Positions 20,554 through 28,592 of a DNA stretch of 64,000 bases are shown here, in pieces; position 1 is the stretch's first letter, and every line of letters starts with the position of its first letter. The stretch comes from Aquamicrobium sp. LC103 (GTDB taxonomy: Bacteria; Pseudomonadota; Alphaproteobacteria; Rhizobiales; Rhizobiaceae). Both the position numbers and the translations under genes were made by a program. The notes below the pieces were generated by a model. That model made no database searches, was not told where the DNA came from, and worked only from the letters and a program-made list of their open reading frames with translations. The DNA lies in the NCBI RefSeq assembly GCF_001014615.2, contig NZ_LBCQ02000006.1:62001-126000 (forward strand). The letters run 5' to 3'.

Positions 20554-20700
20554 CACTCGATTAAACCTTGTGATTTGGTTCGATTGCGCTAGTTTAGGTC
20601 GGTGCCGGGCGGGATTGATTTGATTTTCTAACTGGCAAATCCGGTTCGACGTCATCGCCCCCAATGACGTCGCAAGGAGAATGCGGCTAACGGGGATAAA

Positions 20701-21021
20701 ATGATATCGAAGGAGCTTGTCCATAACGCTGACAAGGCAGCCGAGTTTTTGGCCGCCATCGGCAACGGAAAACGTTTCGCCATAATGTGCCACTTGCTCG
20801 ATGGCGAATTGTCGGTCGGAGAGATCGCCGATCGGGTCGAGCTGAGCCAATCGGCGCTTTCACAGCATCTCGCCAAATTGCGCGGACTGGATTTGGTGGA
20901 GACGAGACGCGACCGACAGATGATCTATTATTCCTGCCGGTCCAGCGAGGTACGTCACGTCATGAACACTCTGGACGGCATCTTCGGAGCCGAGGCCCCG
21001 ACATCCGAGGCCGCCGAATAG
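20701..21021 (+). CDS. ArsR-family regulator, NolR-like
   Basis: This 106-residue winged-helix repressor contains SVGEIADRVELSQSALSQHLAKLR, the recognition helix region shared with rhizobial NolR, and the wing sequence ETRRDRQMIYYSC. Classical ArsR metal-binding cysteines (CVC in the helix) are absent. Cysteines occur at IMCHLL and YYSC, so redox sensing is possible but unproven. NolR controls nodulation and growth-phase genes in Sinorhizobium; orthology cannot be fixed from sequence alone. The palindrome at 20538-20553 may be its operator. Likely start is the ATG after GGGGATAAA. Confidence 0.85.
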   Translation: MISKELVHNADKAAEFLAAIGNGKRFAIMCHLLDGELSVGEIADRVELSQSALSQHLAKLRGLDLVETRRDRQMIYYSCRSSEVRHVMNTLDGIFGAEAPTSEAAE

Positions 21022-21141
21022 CCTGCCTGCCAGGCAACAGTTTGCCGGCGCTCATCCGCGGCCGGCATTCCTCCTTCGACTTGCGCGATCACCGCAAGGG
21101 CTCCTATTCAGTGGCGAACCGTTGAATGGAGCCCGCAAAGC

Positions 21142-21951
21142 TTGACATCCGATCCGATAGCAATCCACGACGCCGACGATCCGCGCATCGCCGCCTACCG
21201 GGAGATACGCGAGCGCGATCTCGTAGGCCGTGAAAACCGCTTCATCGCCGAAGGCAAGGTGGTGCTCAACGTCCTGTTCTCGGCGCGCCGCTTCGCACCG
21301 GAATCGGTCCTCATCCTGGAGAACCGGTTGGCCGGCATGCAGGAAACGCTGCGCCACGCACCGGCTGACATGCCCGTCTATGTCGCGACGCAGGCGGTGA
21401 TGGACCGCATCGTCGGCTTTCACATCCATCGCGGCATTCTTGCCCTCGGCAGGAAGCGAGGACCCGAAAATATCGCGGCGATGCTCGATTCGATGCCGGC
21501 GGATGCGCTCGTCCTGGTGCTTGTCGGCATATCGAACCATGACAATGTCGGCGCGATCTTCCGCAATGCCGCCGCCTTCGGCGCCGATGCGGTGCTGCTC
21601 GACCCGACGAGCTGCGACCCGCTCTATCGCAAGGCGATCCGCGTCTCGGTCGGCGCGACGCTCAAGGTTCCCTATGCCGTCGCCCTCGAAGAGGAGATGC
21701 TTTTCGACGCGCTCGGACGGGCCGGCTTCAGCCGGATAGCACTGTCGCCCGCGGGAAGGGAGGATATCGCGCAAATCAGGCCCGATGGCCGCACCGCCCT
21801 GTTTCTCGGCACCGAAGGTGAAGGCCTGCCACCGGAACTGATGGCGAGGATGCGGACCGCGCGGATAGAGATGGCGAATGATTTCGACAGCTTGAACGTG
21901 GCGACCGCCTCTGCGATCGCGCTTCACCGGCTATGGCGGGGCGGAGGCTGA
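21142..21951 (+). CDS. SpoU/TrmH-family RNA 2'-O-methyltransferase
   Basis: This 269-residue methyltransferase has an N-terminal substrate-binding domain (ERDLVGRENRFIAEGKVVL, residues about 25-45) and a C-terminal SPOUT knot with the three motifs NHDNVGAIFRNAAAFG, LGTEGEGLP and DSLNVATASAIALHRL. The conserved Asn, Arg and Ser point to ribose 2'-O-methylation of rRNA or tRNA using S-adenosylmethionine. The start is a TTG at 21142 behind a rather distant GGAG; no better in-frame ATG is visible. It is convergent with the coiled-coil gene, four bases apart. Confidence 0.9.
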   Translation: MTSDPIAIHDADDPRIAAYREIRERDLVGRENRFIAEGKVVLNVLFSARRFAPESVLILENRLAGMQETLRHAPADMPVYVATQAVMDRIVGFHIHRGILALGRKRGPENIAAMLDSMPADALVLVLVGISNHDNVGAIFRNAAAFGADAVLLDPTSCDPLYRKAIRVSVGATLKVPYAVALEEEMLFDALGRAGFSRIALSPAGREDIAQIRPDGRTALFLGTEGEGLPPELMARMRTARIEMANDFDSLNVATASAIALHRLWRGGG

Positions 21952-21955
21952 GGGT

Positions 21956-23122
21956 TTACTTCTTGGGCTCGCTCGCGGCCTGAAGCGCCCTCACCCGGTC
22001 CGCCAGGCTCTGCGGTCTCGCGGCCGCGGACTGTTCCTCGCCGCCGCCGGGCGCCTGCAACGCCTTCAGAACCGGTGAATCAGGTCCCTCCAGGGCAGCC
22101 GTCATCTTGACCACCTCGGCTGCAAGCTGGTGGATCTGCTCGCGCAGCAGGGCATCGTCGGGAGCACTTCTGCCTGCGTCCTTGGCAGCGCCGCCTCCCT
22201 TTCGCACGACCCTTTCGCGAAGCCGCTTGTTTTCACGCGTCAGCTTGGTCAGCCGGTCGCGCAGGCGTTCGCGCTCCTTCTCCTCCTTCGTCGAGGCCTT
22301 GCCCTTGCGCCGTCCGGCGGCATCGTCATCCTTCTGCGCGTCGAGCTCGCCATCATCCCCGCCAGCCGACTCGCGCAACCGCGAAAGCTCGTTTTCCCGG
22401 CGCTCGAGCCTTTCCTCCAGATCGGCGATTTGCGAGATCATGCCGTCCAGCTTTCTTTCAAGCTCCGCGGCTCGCTTGCGCTCGCTCTTCACCGCGTCCA
22501 GCGCAGCCTTGTTGTCGGCGGTCAGCTCCTGGACCTGGCGATCCGCGTCCTTGCGCTGGTTGCGCATCGCGGCGAGATTGGTGGTGAGCTTGTCGATTTC
22601 CGCGTCGCGGGCCGCAAGCTCGATCTGATGGCTCGACGAGGCGAGGCTTGCCTCGTCGTACAATTGCTCGAGCTTCTCCAACTCGCCGGTGCGCTCGTCC
22701 ACCTGCGTCCTGGCGTCCGAGACCTGCTTCCTCAGACCTTCGGCTTCCTCGCCGGCGCCGGAAAGCTGCGAGACCAGCCCTTCGTCCCTGGCGCGAAGTT
22801 CCGCGAGCTCGGCCGCCAGCTCGTCGCGCTCCCTGGTGAGCTGCTTCATCTCGACATGCGTGGAATTGAACTCGGCGAGCTGGCGCGCCGACTTCTCCTT
22901 GAGGTCCTTGACGCTGATCTCGAGCCTGCGCACCGTCATCGCATATTCGGCGCGCAACGCATCCTTGCTCGCCTGGATCTCGCCCAGGGTCAGGGGCATC
23001 GACGCTTCGACGCGCTTCCTGGTCAGCGCCACGGCGCGACGCCAGATCGCCGGGGCGACCGCGACCGCGATGAACCCCGCGCAAAGGAACCCCAAAACGA
23101 ACAATAACGCTGACTGGATCAC
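21956..23122 (-). CDS. Membrane-anchored coiled-coil protein
   Basis: This 388-residue protein begins with a single hydrophobic anchor (ALLFVLGFLCAGFIAVAVA, residues about 5-23), followed by a cytoplasmic body that is coiled coil for much of residues 45-310 (for example LTRERDELAAELAELRARDE and LEERLERRENELSRLRES). A charged low-complexity linker (DAQKDDDAAGRRKGKASTKE) and a C-terminal tail follow. Similar proteins are conserved beside eipA and chpT in rhizobia. Function is unknown; an envelope or division scaffold is a reasonable guess given the neighbours. Confidence 0.75.
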   Translation of the reverse strand: MIQSALLFVLGFLCAGFIAVAVAPAIWRRAVALTRKRVEASMPLTLGEIQASKDALRAEYAMTVRRLEISVKDLKEKSARQLAEFNSTHVEMKQLTRERDELAAELAELRARDEGLVSQLSGAGEEAEGLRKQVSDARTQVDERTGELEKLEQLYDEASLASSSHQIELAARDAEIDKLTTNLAAMRNQRKDADRQVQELTADNKAALDAVKSERKRAAELERKLDGMISQIADLEERLERRENELSRLRESAGGDDGELDAQKDDDAAGRRKGKASTKEEKERERLRDRLTKLTRENKRLRERVVRKGGGAAKDAGRSAPDDALLREQIHQLAAEVVKMTAALEGPDSPVLKALQAPGGGEEQSAAARPQSLADRVRALQAASEPKK

Positions 23123-23244
23123 GTATCGTCTTCCCGGTGCCGGCTGCTCCGGTCAGAAGCCGGCGCGCGCTCTCTTTGACATGAGAGAGCGCGTCGAATC
23201 CAGCCCCCGCCTGCGCGGGATGATGCGGATTTCGAACCCGATCC

Positions 23245-23838
23245 TCAGAACGGGTTCCAGGTCGGCGACTGGGTCAGCTTGAGATAGCCGAGATTGACGC
23301 CGAGCCGTGCCCCGACGCCCGTGCGCACCGGAACGAGCAGGGTGTTGCCGCTCTTGAGAACGGTGAAGCCCAGTCCGGCGACCACATAGGCCGAACCCGC
23401 GACGCCGACGAAGCGCTTGTAGAGCTCCGGCACGCTGTCGAGATTGTAGATCAGGATCATCGTGCGCGATCCCTGCCCGCCGAAATCCCAGCCGAGCGAA
23501 GGGCCCTGCCAGTAGACGCGGTGGTCGCCCACATTTTTCGTGTAGAGCGTGCCTTCGCCGAAGGTGACGCCGCCGATCAGCGCTCCCGATCCTTCCTCGC
23601 CCAGCACATAGCCGTTGGGAAGCCCGTAGGAGGCAAAGACCTTCTCGATGACGGTTGCCAGCCCGCCGGACGTCGAGCCGAAGAACTGGTGCCCGGAATC
23701 GAGGACCTCCTGGGCGGTGTAGGTGTTGTTTGCGGCGCGCGCAGCCGTGGTCGTGGCGGATGCGGCGATGCTCGCGATCAAGGCGAGGACCACCGGCAGA
23801 GCCATCAACCGGCTGCGCAGAAAAAGCCTCGAAAACAT
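23245..23838 (-). CDS. eipA: EipA-type DUF1134 envelope protein
   Basis: This 197-residue secreted protein has a Sec signal peptide (LMALPVVLALIASIAASA, cleavage near ARAANN) and a DUF1134 domain (YTAQEVLDSGHQFFGSTSGG, YGLPNGYVLGEEGSGAL, GGQGSRTMILIYNL). It ends TQSPTWNPF, which is typical. The Brucella orthologue EipA is a small periplasmic beta-barrel needed for envelope integrity and is part of the CtrA-controlled set. A position next to chpT and ctrA fits that role. The upstream spacer has one GANTC site at 23912-23916. Confidence 0.88.
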   Translation of the reverse strand: MFSRLFLRSRLMALPVVLALIASIAASATTTAARAANNTYTAQEVLDSGHQFFGSTSGGLATVIEKVFASYGLPNGYVLGEEGSGALIGGVTFGEGTLYTKNVGDHRVYWQGPSLGWDFGGQGSRTMILIYNLDSVPELYKRFVGVAGSAYVVAGLGFTVLKSGNTLLVPVRTGVGARLGVNLGYLKLTQSPTWNPF

Positions 23839-24163
23839 ATTTCAATCTCCGTTTCGTAGCCTTCCGCTTGCGCATCCCTGGGCCGGCGGCTCTTGCGGCC
23901 GCTTCGACAGGCGAATCTGTACCAAACTAAGACGCAATCCTTTTTCAACCATTAATGAATTACGAACTTGACAGGGAAGTTGGAGCGGCGGCAGTCGCGC
24001 GGGGTTTCGGGCGGTGCCGTGGCGGTCAAAACCGGACGCGTTTCCTTGCCGCCACCTCGTCGCTGTGTAACCAATAGCCGGCAGTCGAGCACATGATTCG
24101 CCGCCATGGGGCGGAGCCTCTCTCGAGGCCTTGATTCGAATTCTTCACGGGGACCGATTGGTA
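23839..24163. promoter_or_regulatory. Divergent spacer between eipA and chpT
   Basis: No gene is visible in these 325 bp. They should hold both divergent promoters. GANTC methylation sites occur at 23912-23916 and 24133-24137. An AT-rich stretch with a TTAA (near 23953) could hold an incomplete CtrA site, but no full TTAA-N7-TTAA box is seen. No terminator or repeat is evident. Confidence 0.4.
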
Positions 24164-24793
24164 ATGGCCGATATTTTCACCTTGTCCGCTCCGGATCTGG
24201 CAGCCCTCCTCTGCAGCCGGGTCTGCCACGACATCATTTCCCCGGTCGGCGCGATCAATAACGGCCTCGAACTGCTCGACGAAGGCGGCGCCGACGAAGA
24301 CGCGATGCGCCTCATCAGAGCGAGCGCGCGCAACGCGTCCGCGCGGCTGCAATTCGCCCGCATCGCCTTCGGTGCGGCCGGATCGGCGGGCATGCAGATC
24401 GACACCGGGGACGCCCAGGCCGTCGCCACCGCCTTCCTCGCCAACGAGAAGCCGGAGCTGGAGTGGAAAGGCGCGCGTGCGCTTCTGCCCAAGAACAAGG
24501 TGAAGCTGCTGCTCAACCTGATTCTCGTGGCCAACGGCGCGATTCCGCGCGGCGGCAAGCTGACGGCGGAATTGCACGACCTCGAGACCGAGCCGAAATT
24601 CACCCTCACCGCCAACGGCCCGATGGTGCGCGTGCCGGCAAGGTTCCTCGAGCTTCATTCCGGCGTGCCCTCGGGCGAGCCGGTCGACGCCCATGCGATC
24701 CAACCCTATTACACGCTGCTTCTGGCAAAAGAGGCGGGAATGACGATTTCGATCCACGCCACGGCGGAGGAGATCGTGCTGACGGCGGCGTGA
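24164..24793 (+). CDS. chpT: Histidine phosphotransferase ChpT
   Basis: This 209-residue dimeric phosphotransferase relays phosphate from CckA to CtrA and CpdR. The phospho-accepting His lies in CHDIISPVGAINNGLELLDE (residues about 21-40), inside a DHp-like helical hairpin. The C-terminal part (residues about 85-205) resembles a degenerate HATPase domain lacking nucleotide-binding boxes (DUF2328). The ATG at 24164 is preferred over an in-frame ATG at 24131, giving MADIFTLSAPDLAALL. Its partner CtrA is encoded less than 2 kb downstream. Confidence 0.92.
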   Translation: MADIFTLSAPDLAALLCSRVCHDIISPVGAINNGLELLDEGGADEDAMRLIRASARNASARLQFARIAFGAAGSAGMQIDTGDAQAVATAFLANEKPELEWKGARALLPKNKVKLLLNLILVANGAIPRGGKLTAELHDLETEPKFTLTANGPMVRVPARFLELHSGVPSGEPVDAHAIQPYYTLLLAKEAGMTISIHATAEEIVLTAA

Positions 24794-24928
24794 GGCGACC
24801 CGCCCCGCATGCAGCGTTTGCAAAAAATCTAGCTAACCGCTTACCGCCATCTTTACCGGATTAATATTAGCCTTCCCTGACTGAAGCGCGGCATTGGGGG
24901 CCGCGAGGAAGATTAGGGGGACTTGGCG

Positions 24929-25297
24929 ATGAGACGATGTATGATCGTCGACGATTCGAGCGTGATCCGGAAAGTGGCGAAGCGGATCCTTGGCGGCCCG
25001 GACATGATCGTGGTGGAAGCCGCAAACGGGCGCGAGGCCTTGTCCATGTGCGGCGCCGAGCTTCCCGACATCATCTTGGTGGACGGCGTCCTGCCGGACA
25101 TGCAGACCGTGGATTTCATCCGCGAGGTCATGTCGATCGATCCACACTTCAAGCCCAGCGTGGTCATATGCATGACCGAATTCGACGTCGGAGCGATCAT
25201 GCGCGCCAAGCGTGCCGGCGCGAAGGGCTATATCCTCAAGCCGTTCAACCGCCCGCTGCTTCTGGAGCGCTTCCGCGAAATGCAGCTCGCCGCGTAG
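24929..25297 (+). CDS. Single-domain response regulator (CheY-like)
   Basis: This 122-residue protein is a bare receiver with no output domain. The acidic pocket is MIVDDSSV, the phospho-acceptor Asp is in IILVDGVLPDM, the Thr is in CMTEFD, and the Lys is in YILKPFN, so it should be phosphorylatable. It is not an obvious CpdR or DivK by sequence. Lying between chpT and ctrA, it may compete for or drain phosphate from ChpT (inference). The ATG at 24929 after AGGGGGA is preferred to a TTG six bases earlier. Confidence 0.85.
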   Translation: MRRCMIVDDSSVIRKVAKRILGGPDMIVVEAANGREALSMCGAELPDIILVDGVLPDMQTVDFIREVMSIDPHFKPSVVICMTEFDVGAIMRAKRAGAKGYILKPFNRPLLLERFREMQLAA

Positions 25298-25311
25298 CGG
25301 CAGCGAAATGA

Positions 25312-25344
25312 CGAAGGGCGGCTGACCGCGTCAACCGCCCTTCG
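25312..25344. terminator. Convergent hairpin between the receiver gene and ctrA
   Basis: CGAAGGGCGG and CCGCCCTTCG pair perfectly over 10 bp around a 13-base loop. The stem sits between two convergent genes and could end transcription from both sides, although only short mixed T-rich tails follow. Confidence 0.65.
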
Positions 25345-25377
25345 AATTGCTTATCTTTCCCGCTCGCTATCCGCGGC

Positions 25378-26073
25378 TCAGGCGCTCTCGCGCATTTCCT
25401 CGGGTTCGCGCAGCACGTAGCCGCGGCCCCAGACCGTCTCGATGAAGTTCTGGCCGCCGGACGCCGCATCGAGCTTCTTGCGCAGCTTGCAGATGAAGAC
25501 GTCGATGATCTTCAGCTCCGGCTCGTCCATGCCGCCATAGAGGTGATTGAGGAACATTTCCTTGGTGAGCGTCGTGCCCTTGCGCAGCGAGAGCAGCTCC
25601 AGCATCTGGTATTCCTTGCCGGTGAGGTGCACGCGCTGGCCGGCAACCTCGACGGTCTTGGCGTCGAGGTTGACGATGAGGTCGCCGGTGGTGATGACCG
25701 ACTGCGCATGTCCCTTCGAGCGGCGGACGATCGCGTGGATACGCGCCACCAGCTCGTCCTTGTGGAACGGCTTGGTCATGTAGTCGTCGGCGCCGAAGCC
25801 GAGACCGCGAACCTTGTCCTCGATGCCGGCCATGCCGGAAAGGATCAGGATCGGCGTCTTGACCTTGGAGAGCCGCAAGGTTCGCAGAACTTCGTAGCCG
25901 GACATGTCCGGAAGATTCAGGTCGAGAAGAATGATGTCGTAATCGTAGAGCTTGCCGAGATCGACGCCCTCCTCGCCCAGATCGGTCGTGTAGACGTTGA
26001 AACTCTCCGATTTCAGCATCAGTTCGATGCTCTGTGCCGTTGCACTGTCGTCTTCTATCAGCAGAACGCGCAT
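25378..26073 (-). CDS. ctrA: Cell-cycle master regulator CtrA
   Basis: This 231-residue OmpR-type response regulator begins [20 protein letters not shown], carries the phospho-acceptor Asp in [18 protein letters not shown], and has the C-terminal winged helix [20 protein letters not shown] with [10 protein letters not shown] and [12 protein letters not shown]. It is nearly invariant across Alphaproteobacteria and is certain by sequence. CtrA controls replication onset, division, flagella and chemotaxis, and is phosphorylated through ChpT. The spacer upstream contains TTAAC half-sites and many GANTC sites, consistent with autoregulation and CcrM control. Confidence 0.98.
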   Translation of the reverse strand: MRVLLIEDDSATAQSIELMLKSESFNVYTTDLGEEGVDLGKLYDYDIILLDLNLPDMSGYEVLRTLRLSKVKTPILILSGMAGIEDKVRGLGFGADDYMTKPFHKDELVARIHAIVRRSKGHAQSVITTGDLIVNLDAKTVEVAGQRVHLTGKEYQMLELLSLRKGTTLTKEMFLNHLYGGMDEPELKIIDVFICKLRKKLDAASGGQNFIETVWGRGYVLREPEEMRESA

Positions 26074-26515
26074 TTAAGTCCCCTTTTCCGCCGCCAAGCC
26101 GCCGCTAGCCAGCTTCCGGCACCGGAGCAGTGTTTGCCTGAATCGGAGGCTGCCACCTAATGGTTAACAAAATCTAATTCCGCTTTGCAAGCGATATCGG
26201 ATTTTTTCAGCTTCCGCGCACACTCTCTTGAATCTAAACGATAAACTCCCGCAGTGAATCTTAATGTGGAAGTTTAACAAACGCCCGCAACCGACTCAAA
26301 AAGAGTCATTTTGCAACCTTTAGACTGTCGGCAGGGATTTTTACCCGCCCTTAAGTCCTCGCCACTATGATTAACAATGCGCGTAAACGAATGGTTACCA
26401 AGAGAGCGATTCCTTAGGAATTTGTTTCCATTCGCTGCGCCAAGATGGCAGCCGCACCGTCAGAGGTTTTGCGGTTCGACAGGTGAGGTCCCTGCGATTC
26501 CGGGAGTAGCGAGTC
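26074..26515. promoter_or_regulatory. ctrA/fliJ divergent control region
   Basis: No gene is seen in these 442 bp. CcrM-type GANTC sites occur at 26140, 26230, 26256, 26293, 26303, 26408, 26496 and 26511, eight in all, where fewer than two are expected by chance. A CtrA half-site TTAACCAT (read on the minus strand) lies at 26160-26167, and TTAAC occurs again at 26274 and 26371. GACTC-AAAAA-GAGTC at 26293-26307 is a small dyad. The region must hold the promoters of ctrA and fliJ. Confidence 0.7.
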
Positions 26516-26893
26516 ATGAAATCACGTGAAAACCTTGTTCGCCTGAAGCAGTTTCAAGTGAACGAGAAACGGCGCCAGCTCGCCCAGTTGGACATGATGA
26601 TCGCCGAATTCGAGCGCATGGCGAGCGAGCTCGAGCTGCAGGTCTCGGCCGAGGAGAAGAAGGCCGGCATCACCGACATCAATCATTTCGCCTATCCGAC
26701 CTTCGCCAAGGCCGCACGGCAGCGTCGCGACAATCTTCGCAACTCGCAGGCCGACCTGGCACAGCAGCGCGAGGCGGCCGAGACGGCCCTCAAGGATGCC
26801 GAAGGCGAGCTCGCCAAGGCGGAAATGCTGGAAATGCGCGACGGCAAGAGCCGTGACGTGGAAGTTGCCGGCCGCAGCGCGATGATCGGCTGA
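26516..26893 (+). CDS. fliJ: Flagellar export protein FliJ-like
   Basis: This 125-residue wholly helical, charged protein starts MKSRENLVRLKQFQVNEKRRQ and is predicted to form an antiparallel coiled coil, as in FliJ, the soluble chaperone-like stalk of the flagellar type III ATPase complex. Length and heptad spacing fit, and rhizobial genomes keep this gene divergent from ctrA. No other flagellar gene lies in the window. A GANTC site abuts the start codon (26511-26515). Confidence 0.8.
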   Translation: MKSRENLVRLKQFQVNEKRRQLAQLDMMIAEFERMASELELQVSAEEKKAGITDINHFAYPTFAKAARQRRDNLRNSQADLAQQREAAETALKDAEGELAKAEMLEMRDGKSRDVEVAGRSAMIG

Positions 26894-27039
26894 ATCGCGC
26901 CTAGCGAACGATCGAGGACGGCGCGCCGCCGACATTCCTCCAAAAAGCCGCAAATCGACACTGAAAACGGCGTCAAAGCGCCCTCATCGGACGGTGAGGA
27001 TTCCCTCCGGGCGGGCGATCATTCGTTTCGGAGACAATT

Positions 27040-27921
27040 ATGGCGATTTCAATCACGCGGCGAGGTTTGCTCGCGGCCTCGATTTTTGCACCCGCAATCA
27101 TTTCAGCACGCACCGCAAGCGCCGGAACCGGAGAACTGGCGGACCGGCTGAGGGACATCGAAACCGCCGCCGGCGGACGGCTCGGCGTGGCGATCCTCGA
27201 CACGGGAAACGGAGTTCGCGTCGAACACCGCGCGCATGAACGCTTCGCCATGTGCAGCACATTCAAATTCCTGGCCGCCGCATGCGTGCTCGCGCGCGTC
27301 GACCGCGGCGAGGAACAGCTCGACCGCCGCGTCACCTTCGCGAAGGACGACCTGGTGACCTGGTCTCCGGTGACCGAAAAGCATGCCGGGGACGGCATGA
27401 CCATGACCCAGCTCTGCCACGCGGCGGTGACCGTCAGCGACAACACCGCGGGCAACCTGCTGCTGACGAGCTTCGGCGGCCCTGCCGGGCTCACCGCCTT
27501 TGCGCGCTCGCTCGGGGACGAGCTGACACGCCTCGACCGCATCGAACCAGGGCTCAACGAAGCAACGAAGGGCGATCCGAGGGACACGACGACGCCCGCG
27601 GCCATGTTGGGCAACCTCGACAGGACGGTTCTCGGCGACGCGCTTTCGCCGGCTTCGCGGGACCGGCTCGGAGCCTGGCTGCGCGCGAACACCACCGGCG
27701 ACAAACGCCTGAAGGCCGGCCTCCCCGCCGGCTGGACCATCGGTGACAAGACCGGGACCGGCGGCAATGGCGCGACGAACGATGTCGGCGTCATATGGCC
27801 GCCCGAACACGCGCCGATTATCGTTTCCGCCTATCTCGCCGAAACGACGATAGCCCCCGAAAAGCGCGAAGCTGCCTTGAGGGAAGTCGGACGCATCGCC
27901 GCAAGTCTTCGATCAAGCTGA
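27040..27921 (+). CDS. Class A beta-lactamase with Tat-type signal
   Basis: This 293-residue serine beta-lactamase starts with a twin-arginine-like leader (MAISITRRGLLAASIFAPA). The active-site motifs are complete: CSTFKF (Ser70-x-x-Lys73), VSDN (SDN loop), EPGLNEA (omega-loop Glu166) and DKTGTGG (KTG box). Cys69 precedes the serine, as in CTX-M and KPC enzymes, but no Cys238 partner is visible, so a carbapenemase-type disulfide is not supported. No AmpR-like regulator adjoins it. It lies between fliJ and sciP and has its own terminator. Confidence 0.93.
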   Translation: MAISITRRGLLAASIFAPAIISARTASAGTGELADRLRDIETAAGGRLGVAILDTGNGVRVEHRAHERFAMCSTFKFLAAACVLARVDRGEEQLDRRVTFAKDDLVTWSPVTEKHAGDGMTMTQLCHAAVTVSDNTAGNLLLTSFGGPAGLTAFARSLGDELTRLDRIEPGLNEATKGDPRDTTTPAAMLGNLDRTVLGDALSPASRDRLGAWLRANTTGDKRLKAGLPAGWTIGDKTGTGGNGATNDVGVIWPPEHAPIIVSAYLAETTIAPEKREAALREVGRIAASLRSS

Positions 27922-27927
27922 AAAAGC

Positions 27928-27965
27928 AACGCGCCCGCTCGATTGTCGGCGGGCGCGTTTTTTCT
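27928..27965 (+). terminator. Rho-independent terminator after the beta-lactamase
   Basis: AACGCGCCCGC and GCGGGCGCGTT form an 11-bp perfect stem with a 10-base loop, followed by a run of T. It begins six bases after the stop codon of the beta-lactamase gene. Confidence 0.9.
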
Positions 27966-28058
27966 TGCACCTGCGCTGCGCGGGCAAGGACGACCGCTGC
28001 CGGCCAGTGCCCGCGGCACGGCCGGCCTGCAGAACCCGTCAGGCCTCGCGGCCGGACG

Positions 28059-28334
28059 TCAGTGCCTGTATTGCTGAATGCGCGTGGTGCGAAGTCCGGC
28101 AAGGCCGTATTCGTCGATCGAGGCCTGCCAGGAAAGGAATTCCTCGACGGTGAGCTTGTAGCGTTGGCAAGCTTCTTCGAGGCTGAGGAGGCCGCCACGA
28201 ACGGCGGCGACGACTTCCGCCTTGCGACGGATGACCCACCTTCTCGTATTGGAAGGCGGAAGATCGGCAATGGTAAGCGGACTCCCGTCCGGTCCAATGA
28301 CATATTTGACACGCGGTCTAACCAGATCGGTCAT
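28059..28334 (-). CDS. sciP: CtrA inhibitor SciP (DUF1153)
   Basis: This 91-residue helix-turn-helix protein has the DUF1153 signature: RPRVKYVIGPDGSPLTIADL, then PSNTRRWVIRRKAEVVAAV and SLEEACQRYKLTVEEFLSW. In Caulobacter SciP binds CtrA and blocks RNA polymerase recruitment at CtrA promoters, mainly in G1 cells. Presence within 2.3 kb of ctrA fits a cell-cycle locus. The start at 28334 gives the family's MTDLVRPRVKYV. The upstream spacer carries a TTAACC half-site (28464-28469) and a GAGTC site (28473-28477). Confidence 0.92.
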   Translation of the reverse strand: MTDLVRPRVKYVIGPDGSPLTIADLPPSNTRRWVIRRKAEVVAAVRGGLLSLEEACQRYKLTVEEFLSWQASIDEYGLAGLRTTRIQQYRH

Positions 28335-28592
28335 CGTACTCTCTACAAAAACTCACAGACCTAATCGCCTGCACCTTAGCGCCCTGGCTTTAAAAATTGC
28401 CTAAGCGCGTAATAATGCTTAAGTAACAAAGGTAAATTCGGCATTAGGAATTAGCCGCGCCTTTTAACCTTTGAGTCATTCTCGGCCGGGCGCGGTGCAA
28501 GGAGTGATGCGGTGGCGCGTGACCGCCGCTTGACCTATATTGCTGCCGGGGGCATGAAGCGCCCTAAAACAGGACAACGGAAGTTTGGTTTC
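28335..28592. promoter_or_regulatory. Divergent spacer between sciP and mnmA
   Basis: This 258-bp AT-richer stretch has no gene. TTAACC at 28464-28469 resembles a CtrA half-site and lies four bases from a CcrM GANTC site (28473-28477), the combination also seen upstream of ctrA. No full TTAA-N7-TTAA box is present. Confidence 0.4.

Noticed and set aside
24929-25297. Assignment of the lone receiver as CpdR or DivK
   Set aside because: The receiver motifs fit, but the sequence differs from both families throughout; naming it would be a guess.
27040-27921. KPC/GES-type carbapenemase
   Set aside because: Cys69 is present, but no Cys238 follows the KTG motif, so the defining disulfide cannot form.
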